Of a DNA stretch of 64,000 bases, positions 11,490 to 23,159 are shown in pieces. The first letter of the stretch is position 1; every line of letters starts with the position of its first letter. Both the position numbers and the translations under genes were made by a program. Source of the stretch: Epiperipatus broadwayi (Eukaryota > Onychophora > Udeonychophora > Euonychophora > Peripatidae); NCBI GenBank assembly GCA_028023455.1, contig JAQFVV010012405.1:9133923-9197922 (forward strand). The letters are read 5' to 3'. The notes beneath the pieces are model-generated. The model worked only from the letters and a program-made list of their open reading frames with translations, searched no databases and was not told the origin of the DNA.

Positions 11490-11860
11490 ATGAGCACAGA
11501 CTTTCACACGACACACCACTCTCCACTCTATCTAATAACACTGATACACTCAAGCACATATATGCTGAAAAGATAAATAATCACCAATATCCATATTTCA
11601 TGCTAAATCAGTAATCATCAGTTGGTCCAGATTATCATCTCCCACACATATATACTATAAGTGCTCAGATATATATTAAGATAGACAAACTTCATACTTT
11701 AATGGACAGGCTCTAATCTACTACACACTCCAACTCTTCAACCGTCCATCCAATTGAAAATCTGATGATGGAATGCTCGAAGGCCACCCTGAGGCCGAGA
11801 TTCTTGTCACACCCATGTTGACCTCAAGTCAATCTGAATCCCACATGTACAGGACATAAT
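11490..11860 (-). repeat. Interspersed repeat family B, copy 2
   Basis: Near full-length copy in the same orientation as 3900-4290. It keeps AAAATCTGATGATGGAATGC followed by TCGAAGGCCACCC, a CTGATGA ... GAAG arrangement that faintly recalls a hammerhead core but lacks the GAAA box. Confidence 0.8.
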
Positions 11861-11910
11861 TCATTTAATATTTGTAAATATCAAACGTTAAACTATTTTC
11901 ATATAGTTAT

Positions 11911-12039
11911 GCAATACTCGAAAACTTGAGATATGCAAGTTAATATGGAAGAATATAAGAGAAACCAAATTTATATTTAATAGCACTAAGCTAGCCTTTG
12001 GCCAGAATCATATTTTGCATATCTCACGTTTTCGATTAT
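11911..12039. repeat. Short foldback element, 26-bp arms
   Basis: Arms 11911-11936 and 12014-12039 are near-perfect reverse complements (core CGAAAACKTGAGATATGCAA), separated by about 77 bp. Such hairpins are typical of miniature non-autonomous elements. No target duplication was resolved. Confidence 0.8.
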
Positions 12040-12044
12040 TACAA

Positions 12045-14865
12045 TTAAATTTACAATACATGGGACATAAAATAAATGCACGAATGATTATTACTCATGG
12101 TTTATTAAATAGACATTCTCATATCACTCCTAGCCCAGATATAAAATTTAAAATTATTTAAAGATTGGTATACTTATTCTTATTAAATATAATCACAAGT
12201 TGTTATTAATCCACGTTCTCTATTTTTTTCTCTCTCTCTATTTCTTAAATGTACTTAAAACTTTTTTTTTTCTCATATATTTTAAATGCATGAAGAATGT
12301 TGGTTTATAAATGAGAAATTTATCTTTGGGGATTATTTATTCTTTCCAGATGTCTCTATTCATGTATATGGTTGAGCAAAAGTTGAAGTAGATCTATATA
12401 AAACTGTTGATTAGGACAATTATTTTTAAGAGTAGGGATGATTACTGAAACAAGTTAAGAAGAACCATGACATTGAAAAAAAAAAAAGAATCTGTGATAG
12501 ATTAACTTATACATAAAAGGTGAATTACTGTTGCACAAATTGCTTAATTTTGACAAGTATCCAATAAAAAATGAAATAGTCTACTCCAGCTAAAAAATCA
12601 AATTTGGGTTTTATATAATGCAAAAACTATAGGCAAGCTCCGACGTGGGTAAGAGGCGTCTTTGTGAAAGGTAAATTTTATATCCCTCCACAAAATAAAA
12701 TTGGTATATTAAAACAAAAGGAATGCTATAATTTTTATTTAATAGCATATATAAAAAGAGTAAAACATTAAAAATTATAATTATTTGCATTATTTACACT
12801 TTTATCTTTTTATTTACTCATTAACTCTCCTGATATTTGACGTCCCATCAAACAACGTATAGAATTCCCCCCCCCCTCCACGTGGTAAATAATATGATTT
12901 TGAAAACTTATAACCAATCTACACTTTAGGAAAATCATTATTAACTACCTGAGTAATAGAACTTTCAATTAATTTTTGTGTTCACAATTTTTTACCAAAT
13001 GCCTGAAAATAAAAATTTAATGTAAAATCGGAAGTTTCAGAGTTTTCTCTCTCGTAATCGTAACTTTCTTCAGATTGGGGCGATAGAAACAAAGTAATAT
13101 AAATCTTTTGCAAATCGAATAAGAAATACATACAGGATACAATGACCAGAATAATAATTAAATATTAGTTTAATGCAAACACTTAATTACATATGTAAAA
13201 GTATTTATACATATTTGAAACTGAATATAAACAAGTATTAAGTTATTAGGGAAGCTGATATATGTATAATCTTATTTAGAGCCCATCTGAGGACAATGCA
13301 AATGGTGCAGGGGAAAAGGTCCAGTGAGCCTGCATAATCTATATCTTTTATAAGAGTCAAAAATAAGTTAAGACATTTTATCCACTTGCTAAATGTAACG
13401 ACATCCCCCCCCCTCCCAAATTCCGTAATTTGTAGGCCTTATAACTATCATATGCAAAGAAGTTGAACTGTAAATACATTGATTGGGTGGTGGCACAGAT
13501 TTTTCAACTACTTAAAATGTATATAAGCCCACCTAAATGTTTTTCAATATTCTTGTCATGTTAACATTAAATGTGATACTAAATAATTGAAATTAATGTA
13601 TATACTGAAAATTTAAAATTGAACACTGCCTAATGCTATATAAAATAAATAAAATAGAAATTTATATAACATTCATTTCTAGCCAAAAAAAACAAAACAA
13701 AATTTTACTATCAAATAATGTTTTCACAAGATTGATGTAATTTTTTTTTTGGCTAGCATTGTAATGTTATAGAGCAAATAATTTTTGTTTTTACTTTATT
13801 TTTGTATAGGTAGATTTGATATTGAAAAATCAATTTTAAATTTCAATTTTTATATAATTAAAAATGTTATTCAAAGTTAAAATGAGTATGTAATTGTAAT
13901 TAACTTGTTTTGTATTCAATTTACTAATTAAATGAGTCATTAACAGTGATCTAAACAGATGTTATATAGTAAACAAGTCAACATATTTTTGAAACATCAT
14001 TGTTTTTTGATTACAAATTCTCATGTGAAAGATGAAGATATAGAAAGAGATGAAAAACAATGTCAACAGTTCTTTAATCCCAGTTGCAGTTAGGTTTTCT
14101 TTAGTTCTTGTAACTTGAAGTTGATTCAGTAGAAAATAAAATTCGTTCATTAGTTGTCAGTGTTTAAAAACATCAAAATATATAACTTCTATGTAATCCA
14201 AGAAAAAGGAAGTTAGTATAAAAATTAATGGTGAAACAAAGCTAAATCATCATTGAAATATTAATTTATCATTATTCATTTTGAATTACAGCTATGCGAA
14301 ATTGACTCACCAATGATAAAAATTATGAGATAGTTTGCTAAATATCAACCTTAACTGGATTGTTGTCACTATCTGAAATGGAGTTGTTGGTGGAAGAATG
14401 TAAATAAAAGGATAAAATATTTATGACAATATTAAATATGCTAATGAAATGATAGTCTGTCTATCAACAAAACTGTTGTGGAAATCTGAATAACAATGAA
14501 TGGATTAATATAAAATAATGTTATGAGAGAAATCCTATAAAGAATAAACTTCAGCAAAGCTGTGAATGTAGAAAAACAATTGTAAAAAAATCTAAAACTG
14601 AGAAGAAACTAGCTAAAAAGATTGATTTGTAAAGAAGATAATTATTTTGGCTTCTGACAAAAGTCTTTTCAAAGTAACATAAACAAAGATGAAAATACAA
14701 ATATTATCAAAATGGTTCTAAAAATGTGGTAAACATATCGTTTAAAATAATGTTTTAATTAAATAAAATATTTTAGTATAGTGGTATTTAATTGACAATA
14801 CGTAAATTAATTTGCAAAATTTCCATTATTATTTGTTTCTTGTAAAATTTTATATTAAAACAGGC
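12045..14865. other. AT-rich stretch with poly-C runs
   Basis: Mostly featureless. One GC-richer island at 12626-12671 has an ATAG acceptor-like start and a GAAAGGTAAA donor-like end on the plus strand. It could be a 38-bp microexon, but I cannot support it further. C runs occur at about 12867 and 13405. Short open frames here look random. Confidence 0.4.
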
Positions 14866-14882
14866 AAACCTCTCTCTATACT

Positions 14883-14914
14883 ATGAAAGCCACAAGCCAG
14901 AAACTAGATTGGGG
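14883..14914 (+). ncRNA. Decayed hammerhead-like motif, 5' copy of dimer
   Basis: ATGA-(13 nt)-GAAAC-TA-GAT: the CTG of the first box is lost at a truncated junction and the cleavage triplet GTC is GAT. Not expected to be active. Confidence 0.45.
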
Positions 14915-15295
14915 ATTTTATACACAAGCCTTCTGGCATACATTGATTACCCTGGCTTGCACTGAGGGGCAATATGTATAGAAAGTTTTGCCTGTTTTAA
15001 TAACAGTTATGAGCAAGCATAAGAAATGGTGATCATGTGATGTTTATTGGCTTAAAACCAATCTTGCTTAATAGGATAATGGTGGCTATAGTTATTAAAA
15101 AACCAAAGACACCAAAATGTGTAGGTACTGAACTGAGTTCAGACCTATATGACTATATAAGCTAATGAATATGGATTGAAAATATTATGGTGTTTTCAAT
15201 TTAAGACTCATAGTTTTGTAGTTGAGATAAAAGGTGGCTTCTGGAGGGTTGAATTAGATTCTAAGTTTTAGGTGCAGTGCTCTCAGATCCAAGGC

Positions 15296-15337
15296 TCTTC
15301 ACTGATGAAAGCCACAAGCCAGAAACTAGTCTGGGGA
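15296..15337 (+). ncRNA. Hammerhead ribozyme-like motif, 3' copy of dimer
   Basis: Stem I TCTTCA / TGGGGA pairs over 6 positions with G-U pairs. CTGATGA at 15302-15308, GAAA at 15322-15325, GTC at 15329-15331. Stem II is weaker (AGC opposite GCC, one mismatch). Confidence 0.55.
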
Positions 15338-15544
15338 TATTGGACGAGTAGGCACTATATGAGGATTTTATGCACAAGCCTTCTAACATCCATTGATTAC
15401 TCTGGCTTGAACTGAGTGGGAGCAAGTATAAGAAATGGTGATCATGTGATGAAAATTTTAATAGAGAGTTTTGTCTGTTTTAATAATAGTTATGAACAAA
15501 CATAAAAAATGGTGATCATGTGATGAAAATTTTATATTGCCGAT

Positions 15545-16136
15545 ATCATGGTGTAATATATTTTTTATGAAATATTAAAATATTGTAAGATAAAAATTGT
15601 GTGTACATGATTAACAGTGATTTTATATAGTATATATATATATTTGGAGAGATGAGAGAAAATTAAATAAGATATTAAAGTCTGCCAGAGATATATGCAA
15701 ATATGAACATGTGATTCGTATATTTATATATATTTTCACTATAAAAGAATGATTTAATGTTTTTATGTAGAAGTGAAATATAATTTGTATATATTTTGAT
15801 TATTTTTGTCATTCTCATAATTAGTTAATTGACTAAAATTATTATTTTAAAATTAGAGAATGATAATTATATTAATTCTGTATTCAATTCCCAATCTGAT
15901 TCCAAATCATATAGTTTAATTATACATGTGATTGAGGACTATCTAATGTACAAAAAGAGTTCATATTTCTCCTAAGATAAGCTAGGCCCTGGGCAATTTA
16001 TGAATATAGAATAAAAATTTAAGAAGCAATAAGAATAGATAAATCAGTCCTCTGATTACATCTTGGGTTACGGAGATAATAGCTTTTTAAATTTTTATTT
16101 CTACTTTCAGCAAAGATGAATGAATTTAAATTTTTA
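15545..16136. other. AT-rich stretch, nothing recognised
   Basis: Short (TA)n runs near 15630 and no supportable gene. Confidence 0.4.
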
Positions 16137-16171
16137 ATACATTTGTACCATATATAAATAAATGGTACATA
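16137..16171. repeat. 35-bp direct repeat, left copy
   Basis: Identical to 18239-18273. Each copy contains an inverted repeat, TGTACCAT and ATGGTACA, around a 10-nt AT spacer. The two copies bracket about 2.07 kb. That is too long for a normal target-site duplication. Confidence 0.9.
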
Positions 16172-16810
16172 CCACCGGGGCCAGGAGATGAGAATAAAAT
16201 AGGGGTTTAAAATAATTTTATTCTTAAGCTTTAAGTCCATATTCGTGTGGTTTTTTTTTTGTATTAGCATGCTGATATATTTTGTAGATTCATTCACAAG
16301 CGACGTTCGGCTAACTTGGTGGGAATGAGAAATATTTCCACATTCATCTGTGTCCTTTGCACTTAAGTGTAATAGTAATGATAAGAAACCCAAGTTATAA
16401 GCACAAATGAGCATTGCTCATCATTTTGAGACTAACAGGCTTGTGGCAACTTGGTCCAACTTGATCCATTCTCCCCTTTATTGGGATCCCTGCTAGAAAT
16501 AGACTGATGGGCATATAAAGACGGTCTTATGTTATATACTGTATACACAGACCTGGGGTTATGCTTTTTCCCCTCTTCAGCAACCGCCTACCCAGTCAAA
16601 TACTTGTGACTTACATCTACATCAGCCATGATCGTGTTTTTTTTAAGACATATTAATATATATATATTTTCTTTCTGTAAGTCATTTAAAAAAATATTTT
16701 TTATATTTTAATAATCAGGGTTTAATTAGTTAGTTAGTTTCCATAATTTTTAAAAAAAAACTACTATCTATTTTCTGGCTATGATCTCAGGTTGTGGTTG
16801 TTGAATCGAA

Positions 16811-16828
16811 GCCCCATGTTGGGTGCCA
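16811..16828 (-). promoter_or_regulatory. tRNA-Lys-type primer-binding site relic
   Basis: The minus strand reads TGGCACCCAACATGGGGC, 16 of 18 identical to TGGCGCCCAACGTGGGGC, the complement of the 3' end of tRNA-Lys. In LTR retroelements it lies just after the 5' LTR, so an LTR should lie to its right (16829 upwards) on the minus strand. Both mismatches are CpG-to-CpA changes. Confidence 0.6.
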
Positions 16829-18238
16829 TTATAACGTTTTTCATCTTGCTAGGCCTCTATACATATTATAAATGCACGAGTTGATCAAGTTATGTAAAAG
16901 AAAAAAAATGTTTCATTTTTTTATTTCAAAAAAAGAACATTTCATTATTGTTCTAAAAACATAACTATTTTTCCTGCTCAACTCGGCCTAGAGTTGTTAT
17001 GATTACAATTGTGAGCTGAATCAGTTTTTAATTTATAAGTGAGGGCACCAGAGTCGATTAGACCCACTGATTCTGCATCAAACAAAATCGTAACTCATAA
17101 ATTACAAAGAAAAATGTTTTTTGTAAAATAAGCAGTATTATATTTTTACCATGAATTAGAATTATTCCCTAAATATTATTATTCCTGGAACTTATTAAAC
17201 ATATTGATAAAGGTAAATTATATTTTTAAACATCACTAAACTAATATTAATAAATTTAATAATAATTAATAACTATTATTAATAACGTACAAATGAAAAA
17301 GGTTGATATTAGAAATAAACATTTTATTCTAACAGATTAAAATAGAGAAATTACTAATCAAATAAATTGGAGAGAACACATGCCAATCCAGACATGAATC
17401 ACTTTATAAAAAACAGTGGATAAAGTAATTTAATAATGTTCACTTAGTACAATTCATTTCCAAGATCTTGTATAAAGTTATTTAAACGAAAGTTTCTTTA
17501 ATAAGAAAATTAATGTCTCTATCGGGATTATTTTAAGAATTGTTTGCAAACGATTAATTTTGTTACACTCAGGAATAAGTAGTCTTAACTTACTGGTAAG
17601 TTTAGTAAGTTCATGAAGCTTGTAGATTACTATGCATAGTTTTTCTGGGTTAGAATGAGCTCATGGCCATTAGTTTTAATTTGTTCTTGGTCCTGATTCC
17701 AAGGCTAGTCGCGAAAGCTTTTCTGGTGTTCATCTTCAGTAACGATGTCAGCTAAAGCTCCGGTCTACTCCCACATGAAGTATTAGTTCATCATGGAGTG
17801 GTCTTGGATTCTATAACCCTAGACCAGCCAAAAGAATAACAGATAAGCCAAAGTCTTTGATCAAACAGGCCTCTTCCTTTTATACTCAAGGTCTTGTTTT
17901 CAGACTACTGCACATACCTTTTGTTTGTCAAAAATATATGTTAATAATCTTGTATATTCTTTATAAAATTTACGTTATAAAGTTCTCTTTTTTATCAAGT
18001 TTTTTAGCCATCTTTATTTAGCTAAAATATTTTTCTTTTAGCTTATCTTTTTATGTTTGGAATTATTTTAATTTATCTGGATTAGTAATCTGCATGTCAT
18101 TTATTCTCTCCAATTTTTATTTTTAATTAGACTAAAAAAAATGTGGACTAAAATTTAACTTTCATCGTACGTTTTATAAAAATAAATTATACAAACAAAA
18201 AAAAATCTAAATTTACTTTTTAGCTTTTACCAAATGTC
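16829..18238 (-). mobile_element. Probable decayed LTR (minus strand)
   Basis: This stretch follows the primer-binding-site relic in the order expected for an LTR read leftwards. It holds a TATA box TATAAAAGG at 17884-17876 (minus) near GGAAGAGGCCTG, and a less AT-rich patch at 17640-17880. It ends at the 35-bp direct repeat. No second LTR and no internal coding region were found, so it is at best a solo or partial LTR. The exact end does not show a clean CA. Confidence 0.4.
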
Positions 18239-18273
18239 AATACATTTGTACCATATATAAATAAATGGTACAT
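18239..18273. repeat. 35-bp direct repeat, right copy
   Basis: Exact partner of 16137-16171. See that entry for the internal inverted repeat. Confidence 0.9.
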
Positions 18274-18274
18274 T

Positions 18275-18780
18275 AGAGATGGTGCTAAAAAACAACTTAC
18301 TTTTAAAACAAATAAAGCCACTTAAATAGATAAGATTGTCTTTATGTTCAGTTCAGATGAATGAATACCAGTGAATCAGTATTTCTTAATTGAAATCGTA
18401 CTTTGAATAGTCAATCTATATAAATTGATAATGATGGGTGGTTCTGGCAATGATCTAGTTGCTGACTAATAGTATACTAGATGAATTTAATTTTGTCAAG
18501 CTAAAGGGGAAGGTATCAGCAAAGTTTGGAATCAGTATCCATTCAGGAAATAAATGTACATCAATGTATGGCTGTGTGTAATAAACACTATTATATGCAT
18601 CATCATTAACACTGATTATTTAGCTTTAAACCATATATATGATGATAGTCATCAGGTGGCCTTTTTGGTGCACCATGTTGGGCCTGATGATGATGATGAT
18701 TACAATATATATCTAATAAAATGATATGTATATGTTATAAATATTATAATAGTGACTTTGTTTACTAATATTATTTCACA
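18275..18780. other. AT-rich stretch with short (GAT)n
   Basis: A GCCTGATGATGATGATGAT motif near 18688 resembles LINE 3' tails. Nothing else is recognisable. Confidence 0.35.
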
Positions 18781-18784
18781 TTAA

Positions 18785-19055
18785 AAGAGATAGAAAAAGA
18801 AAATGGATTGGACATATATTAAAAAGAAAGAATACTTTAATGAAAGATATTTTGGAAGGTATGGTGAATAAAAACAATTAAGAAAGAATGGAAAAGATTG
18901 ACTTTTCTGGATGATGTAAGAGATGGAAAGAGATATGTAGACTTGAAGAGCTGGGCAATGATGAGAACAGTATAGAGAAATGTATGAATTTGCGATATAA
19001 CTGCTCTCTGGACTTGTCCATAGGGCAGATGTTATTAATTGATTGATTAATATTA
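18785..19055 (+). pseudogene. RTE-type LINE ORF2 C-terminal relic
   Basis: In broken frames the translation gives KRKWIGHILKRKN, KDILEG, then FLDDVRDGKRYVDLKSWA. This is the pattern of the reverse-transcriptase ORF C-terminus in RTE-like LINEs (a WIGH...LRR block, then a LDDL..GRSYADLK block). In-frame stops and at least one frameshift show it is dead. It ends in a TTAATTGATTGATTAAT tail. Subfamily is inference. Confidence 0.55.
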
Positions 19056-19503
19056 TGATCTAATTTTAAATAATCAAATAGATCGCTGATCAGTAAAGCA
19101 CATGAAGATTGAGAACCAGAAATAACAGAGATGAGCCATAATCTTTATTTGAACCTCAAGTTCTGGGATCTGTTACTCTCCTATTGCACAACAATGCAAA
19201 TGTACTTGTTCTAGTGTGTATTATTATGTAATTTGACTAAACCATATAAAGTTTAATATAATTGTAATAATTTTAAATAATAAATGTTTGTTAAAATAAA
19301 AATATTAATTATGCTGATCTCAAAGTTAAATAAATTTTATTTAACTTAAAGATTTTTTGACTTGAAGATTATCTAATTAAAGTAAATTTATAAAAAATGC
19401 GTTTAACTTATATTTTGGGATATTCAAATGTTGCATAATCTCCTGAGCGGCCAACTATATGATTATTTACTTAATTCATTCTTTTATTGCTTGAACCATC
19501 AAA

Positions 19504-19640
19504 CATCACATGGCCACTATTCTTTATCCTCACTGATGAAAGCCACAAGCTAGAAACTAGTCTGGGGATATTGGATGAGTAGGCACTAGACAAAGCTTGC
19601 ACTGAATGGCACTACTGTATGGAGAGTTTTATCTCTGTGT
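19504..19640 (+). repeat. Repeat family A, short copy
   Basis: Starts at CATCACATGGCCACTATTC and ends at TACTGTATGGAGAGTTTT. The segment between GGCACTAGA and GCTTGCACTGA is missing, so this is an internally deleted copy. It holds the best-paired hammerhead-like motif in the window. Confidence 0.8.
19525..19570 (+). ncRNA. Hammerhead ribozyme-like motif, best copy
   Basis: Stem I TATCCTCA / TGGGGATA pairs at all 8 positions (one G-U). CTGATGA at 19533-19539, stem II AGC-CACAA-GCT, GAAA at 19553-19556, TA loop, GTC at 19560-19562. Relative to the family consensus, a stem II G-C pair has changed to A-U on both sides, a compensatory change that supports the fold. The A-A mismatch at the stem II base remains. 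Confidence 0.65.
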
Positions 19641-20034
19641 TTTATTGCCTGGTATTAAATAAAAGTTAAAAGAAAGATTTCAATATTGTTTTGTTCATAC
19701 AGATTTTGAATAATGCTAAGATATTTTTCAAAGAAAAGTAATTTTGTTATAGGAATACCAAACTGAAAATAAAACAAAAAATGTTTTTATCAGTGCCACA
19801 TATAAGATGTTTAATTTCATTATCTTTTCTACATATGTATGGTCTAGTGTGTTGGTAATATGAGGTAGTATGGATAGTTGAGGGTTGAATTCAAATCCCC
19901 TATATTTACAATTAAGTTCCAGGAATAAGAATGCCTGTATTTCAAATCTTACACATTAAGCCTGTATTCTGCCCATCCCTCTTCTATGTATTTAAGTGGA
20001 TACTGTCTTATACAGCACCAGTATGAGATTTGGG
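19641..20034. other. AT-rich stretch with a family B fragment
   Basis: About 19845-19950 resembles one end of family B (AATCCCCTATATTTACAATTA). The rest is unremarkable. Confidence 0.4.
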
Positions 20035-20335
20035 CATTTCATCATCATATTTTCAGTGGTATGGATGGCTGAAGAGTTGGAGTTTGGAGTAGATTGAAGC
20101 ATGTCCATTAAAGTATAAAGTTTGCTATCTTAGTATAAAACTGAACACTGATTATATAAATGTGTGGGAGATGATAATCTGGACCAGCACAAAATACATA
20201 TATTGGTGATTATTTATCTTTCCTACATGTGAGTGGTTATGTGTATCAGTAGTATGAGATAGTGTGGATAGTTGAAGGTTGCTTGAAAGTCTGAGTTTAA
20301 ATTCCCTATATTTAGATATACTTTAAAATGTCTGT
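20035..20335 (+). repeat. Interspersed repeat family B, plus-strand copy
   Basis: Reverse orientation to 3900-4290. It contains GGCTGAAGAGTTGGAGTTTG, GTCCATTAAAGTATAAAG, GATGATAATCTGGACCAGC, and GAGATAGTGTGGATAGTTGA followed by a decayed B-box-like GAGTTTAAATTCCC. Confidence 0.75.
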
Positions 20336-20999
20336 TTTTCTACATACACTTTAGACTTATGAATAAAGATATCTGAATAAAGGCAAATGAACCCTTCTGA
20401 TTGAACAAGCAATCTTTAATTGACCCACATTACATCTTCTCACATATCTTCATCACCTTTGTTTAATATTTATCTGAGTAAATTATTTCAATATCGAACT
20501 TTTTGCATTCAGTCATTTGAGGATAATGCCAAATAAATGAATGCAGGTCATTTGATAATTGTAAATTGAATTGTAATGATTTAGATAAATTTTCTATGAG
20601 AGTAAATATTGTTTCATTGACTTAAATTCAATATAATTTTTAATGTCAAATGCATGAGAATAAAAGTAAAAGAATTACGTAAAATAAATATCAATGTCAT
20701 AACTTGAGAAAGGATAAAAGGTTACATTTCATTTCTAAAAAAATGTATATATTTTTTGAAAACTATAAGTAATATATTTTTGTCTACCTATAAACAAATT
20801 CTAATATATTTGTATTCTTGCATTAAAAATTACTTTCTTCAAACTTCTTTTATTTATTTTTTATGTCATATCTCAAATTAAAAGACCTTTCAAGAGTCTT
20901 CAGAAGACAGTCAATAATGAATATTTATTTATTTTAAATAAAATATATAATCATACATAATATTTGCATGTATTCATTTTGTTAAAAGATTTAAAATTT

Positions 21000-21215
21000 G
21001 AAATACAGGCATTCTTCATATACCTGGAACTTAATTGTAAATATAGGGGATTTGAACACCTACTGATGAGTGCTGGTTTAGCACAAAATATGTACATTGG
21101 TGGTTATTTATCTTTTCTATATGTGTGTGAACCTGTGTATCAATAATATGAGATAGTGTGGATAGTTGAAGGGTGGTTGAAAGTCTGTGTTCAAATCCCC
21201 TTTATTTAAAATAGT
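21000..21215 (+). repeat. Interspersed repeat family B, partial copy
   Basis: The end of the family from GAGTGCTGGTTTAGCA to GTTCAAATCCCC, preceded by a short inverted piece of the same end (AATATAGGGGATTTGAACAC). A plus-strand open frame across it is incidental. Confidence 0.7.
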
Positions 21216-21219
21216 TAAG

Positions 21220-23150
21220 TGTTTTATATATTTTATGATTAAAGATGTTGGTCAAAATTATTTATTTTTGTACTAATAACTTATGAATTTTTAAAAAAAA
21301 ATATAATTATTAAATAGGAGTTAATGGAGTAAGATGAGCAGTTACAAAATTGTTCCAAGGCAATGGGCAAAAAAATAAGAAAAAATGAACTCTTCCATAT
21401 TTCATCAGTTTGTGCATCATTTCCCTAGTGGCAATTTGTGTTAATAATACATTTTATTTTAGATTAAAACCATTATTTTATATAATGTATCATCAATAAA
21501 TTGTAATTGATTTATTAGAAATATAAGTTTATAAATAAAAAACATCCTAAAAAACATATTTGAACTTTGCAAATATAGAAAAAAATTGAAATATACAATG
21601 AGAATAATAATTTTTTTCTTATTGGATAATTCCCATAATTCCCTATAAAAAATAAATTTAACAAAATCTTGATTAATTAAACATTTCATAGCACCAAATA
21701 AATTATTATTATATCATCATAAAGTTATAAAATTCTCTTATAAAATTTAAAAGGCATTTATAATTATTAAAATATCACAAAAGTTCTGTATTACAATATT
21801 TCATTTTGGCCATTACTACAAATTTTTAACTTTATATTTTTTAAAATAAAGTATATTCAAAGAGAAATTGTTTACCAAATTTACAATCTATATATCTGAA
21901 TGAGACTTAAATCATTCTTCAAATGATACAGGATTAAAGGTGTTAGTAGTTTTTTTTTTTTAGATTTTATGTAAGTTTTTAGTTTGACTAACAACAGGGC
22001 TTCTGGTTAAAGTAAATATAATCAATTTAAGCAAGATTTAGTCAGGGTCAAAATTTTAATCATATTTTGATGTAAGTCATCCATAAACAGCATATTAAAA
22101 TTAAAATTAATAATCCTTATTATTACTTTTAAAGGACATATATTTTTATAATAAAATGTATATATTAATAAAATAATGGAAATATTTTATAATATGGTTT
22201 TTTTAACTAAAAAATGCTGTTGCTGCTGCTGATTCTTCTTCTTCATCTTTTTCTTTATCTTCATCATCATCATCTTATTATTATTATCATTATTATTATT
22301 ATTATTATTATCATCATCATCATCACCATCATTATAGGGTATGATTTAATATTTAAAAACTATCCGCTGAAATTAGGGATCTTTTAAAATATATTTTTTA
22401 TGAAAGGGTTCCCAATTCTATGATTATTTTAATATTTTTAATACAGAATAGGTCAAAATAGTTGGAAAAAAAAAACTTAGTTATTATCTATCATGTATGT
22501 TGATTTAAGTTTCTTTAGACATATTTTTATAAACTTTTATTTAATCAGTTTGTCAAGAGTACAGTTTATATTTAGAGACAGAATACAAATAGCAGAGGAG
22601 ACTTGTGCTAATTATATTTATTAACATTATCATTTTAAAATATTTTTAAATATTAGAGATTCGATGTTTTCTTTGAAGTATTGGAAAAAACTTACTTTTA
22701 GCTGACATTTGGAGTAATCATATGCAATCTCCTGAATAGATCCCTAAAACAATAGTAATTCGTTTTTTTTATACCCATGTTTTTAGAAATCAGTCTTTTC
22801 CCAATTTAAGATTTTTTATAGCATTTGCATGTAATTCAAAAATTAAAAAAATTAGTTTAAATAACTCTATTAGTTTTTCACGCATAAACTGAGATGGTAA
22901 TTAAATTTACAGAATATTATTAATGGTTACAATACAATCTGCGAAGAATTTGTTTAGATAATTAATATTAAACACAATGAAGGTGCTTTGTTAAGCAGTT
23001 ACGGAAACAAAAAAGGTCAGAAAATTTGACTGGATAATTATATTTTTAAAAGCCTCGATAATCAGTTTATTTATAGCAATAGACTTTTGGATAAAAAGTC
23101 AGTGGAAAGATTAGTGCAGCGTTTAACAAAGTTAAGAAGTAATTCTCTTC
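21220..23150. other. AT-rich stretch
   Basis: Apart from the compound microsatellite listed separately I see no gene, RNA or shared repeat. A homopolymer-rich minus-strand open frame near 21459-21689 looks random. Confidence 0.4.
22215..22335. repeat. Compound trinucleotide microsatellite
   Basis: Runs of TGC, TTC, ATC, ATT and CAT triplets follow one another (for example CATCATCATCATCTTATTAT). Confidence 0.9.
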
Positions 23151-23159
23151 GTTACAGTA

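Larger units (their letters stand above)
14870..15540 (+). repeat. Repeat family A, tandem dimer
   Basis: Two hammerhead-like cores (GAAA at 14900 and 15322) lie 422 bp apart in the same orientation, with one complete family A unit between them. The unit contains CTTGCACTGAG, GCCTGTTTTAATAACAG, GGTGATCATGTGATG, the TATA-like ACTATATAAGC, and TTGTAGTTGAGATAAAAGG. The right side has two further partial repeats of GGTGATCATGTGATG. Tandem units with one ribozyme per unit are how retrozymes and Penelope-like terminal repeats are organised. Confidence 0.85.

Noticed and set aside
16019-16414. 131-codon open frame (minus)
   Set aside because: It runs across the 35-bp direct repeat boundary, has no family resemblance, and composition is like random AT-rich sequence.
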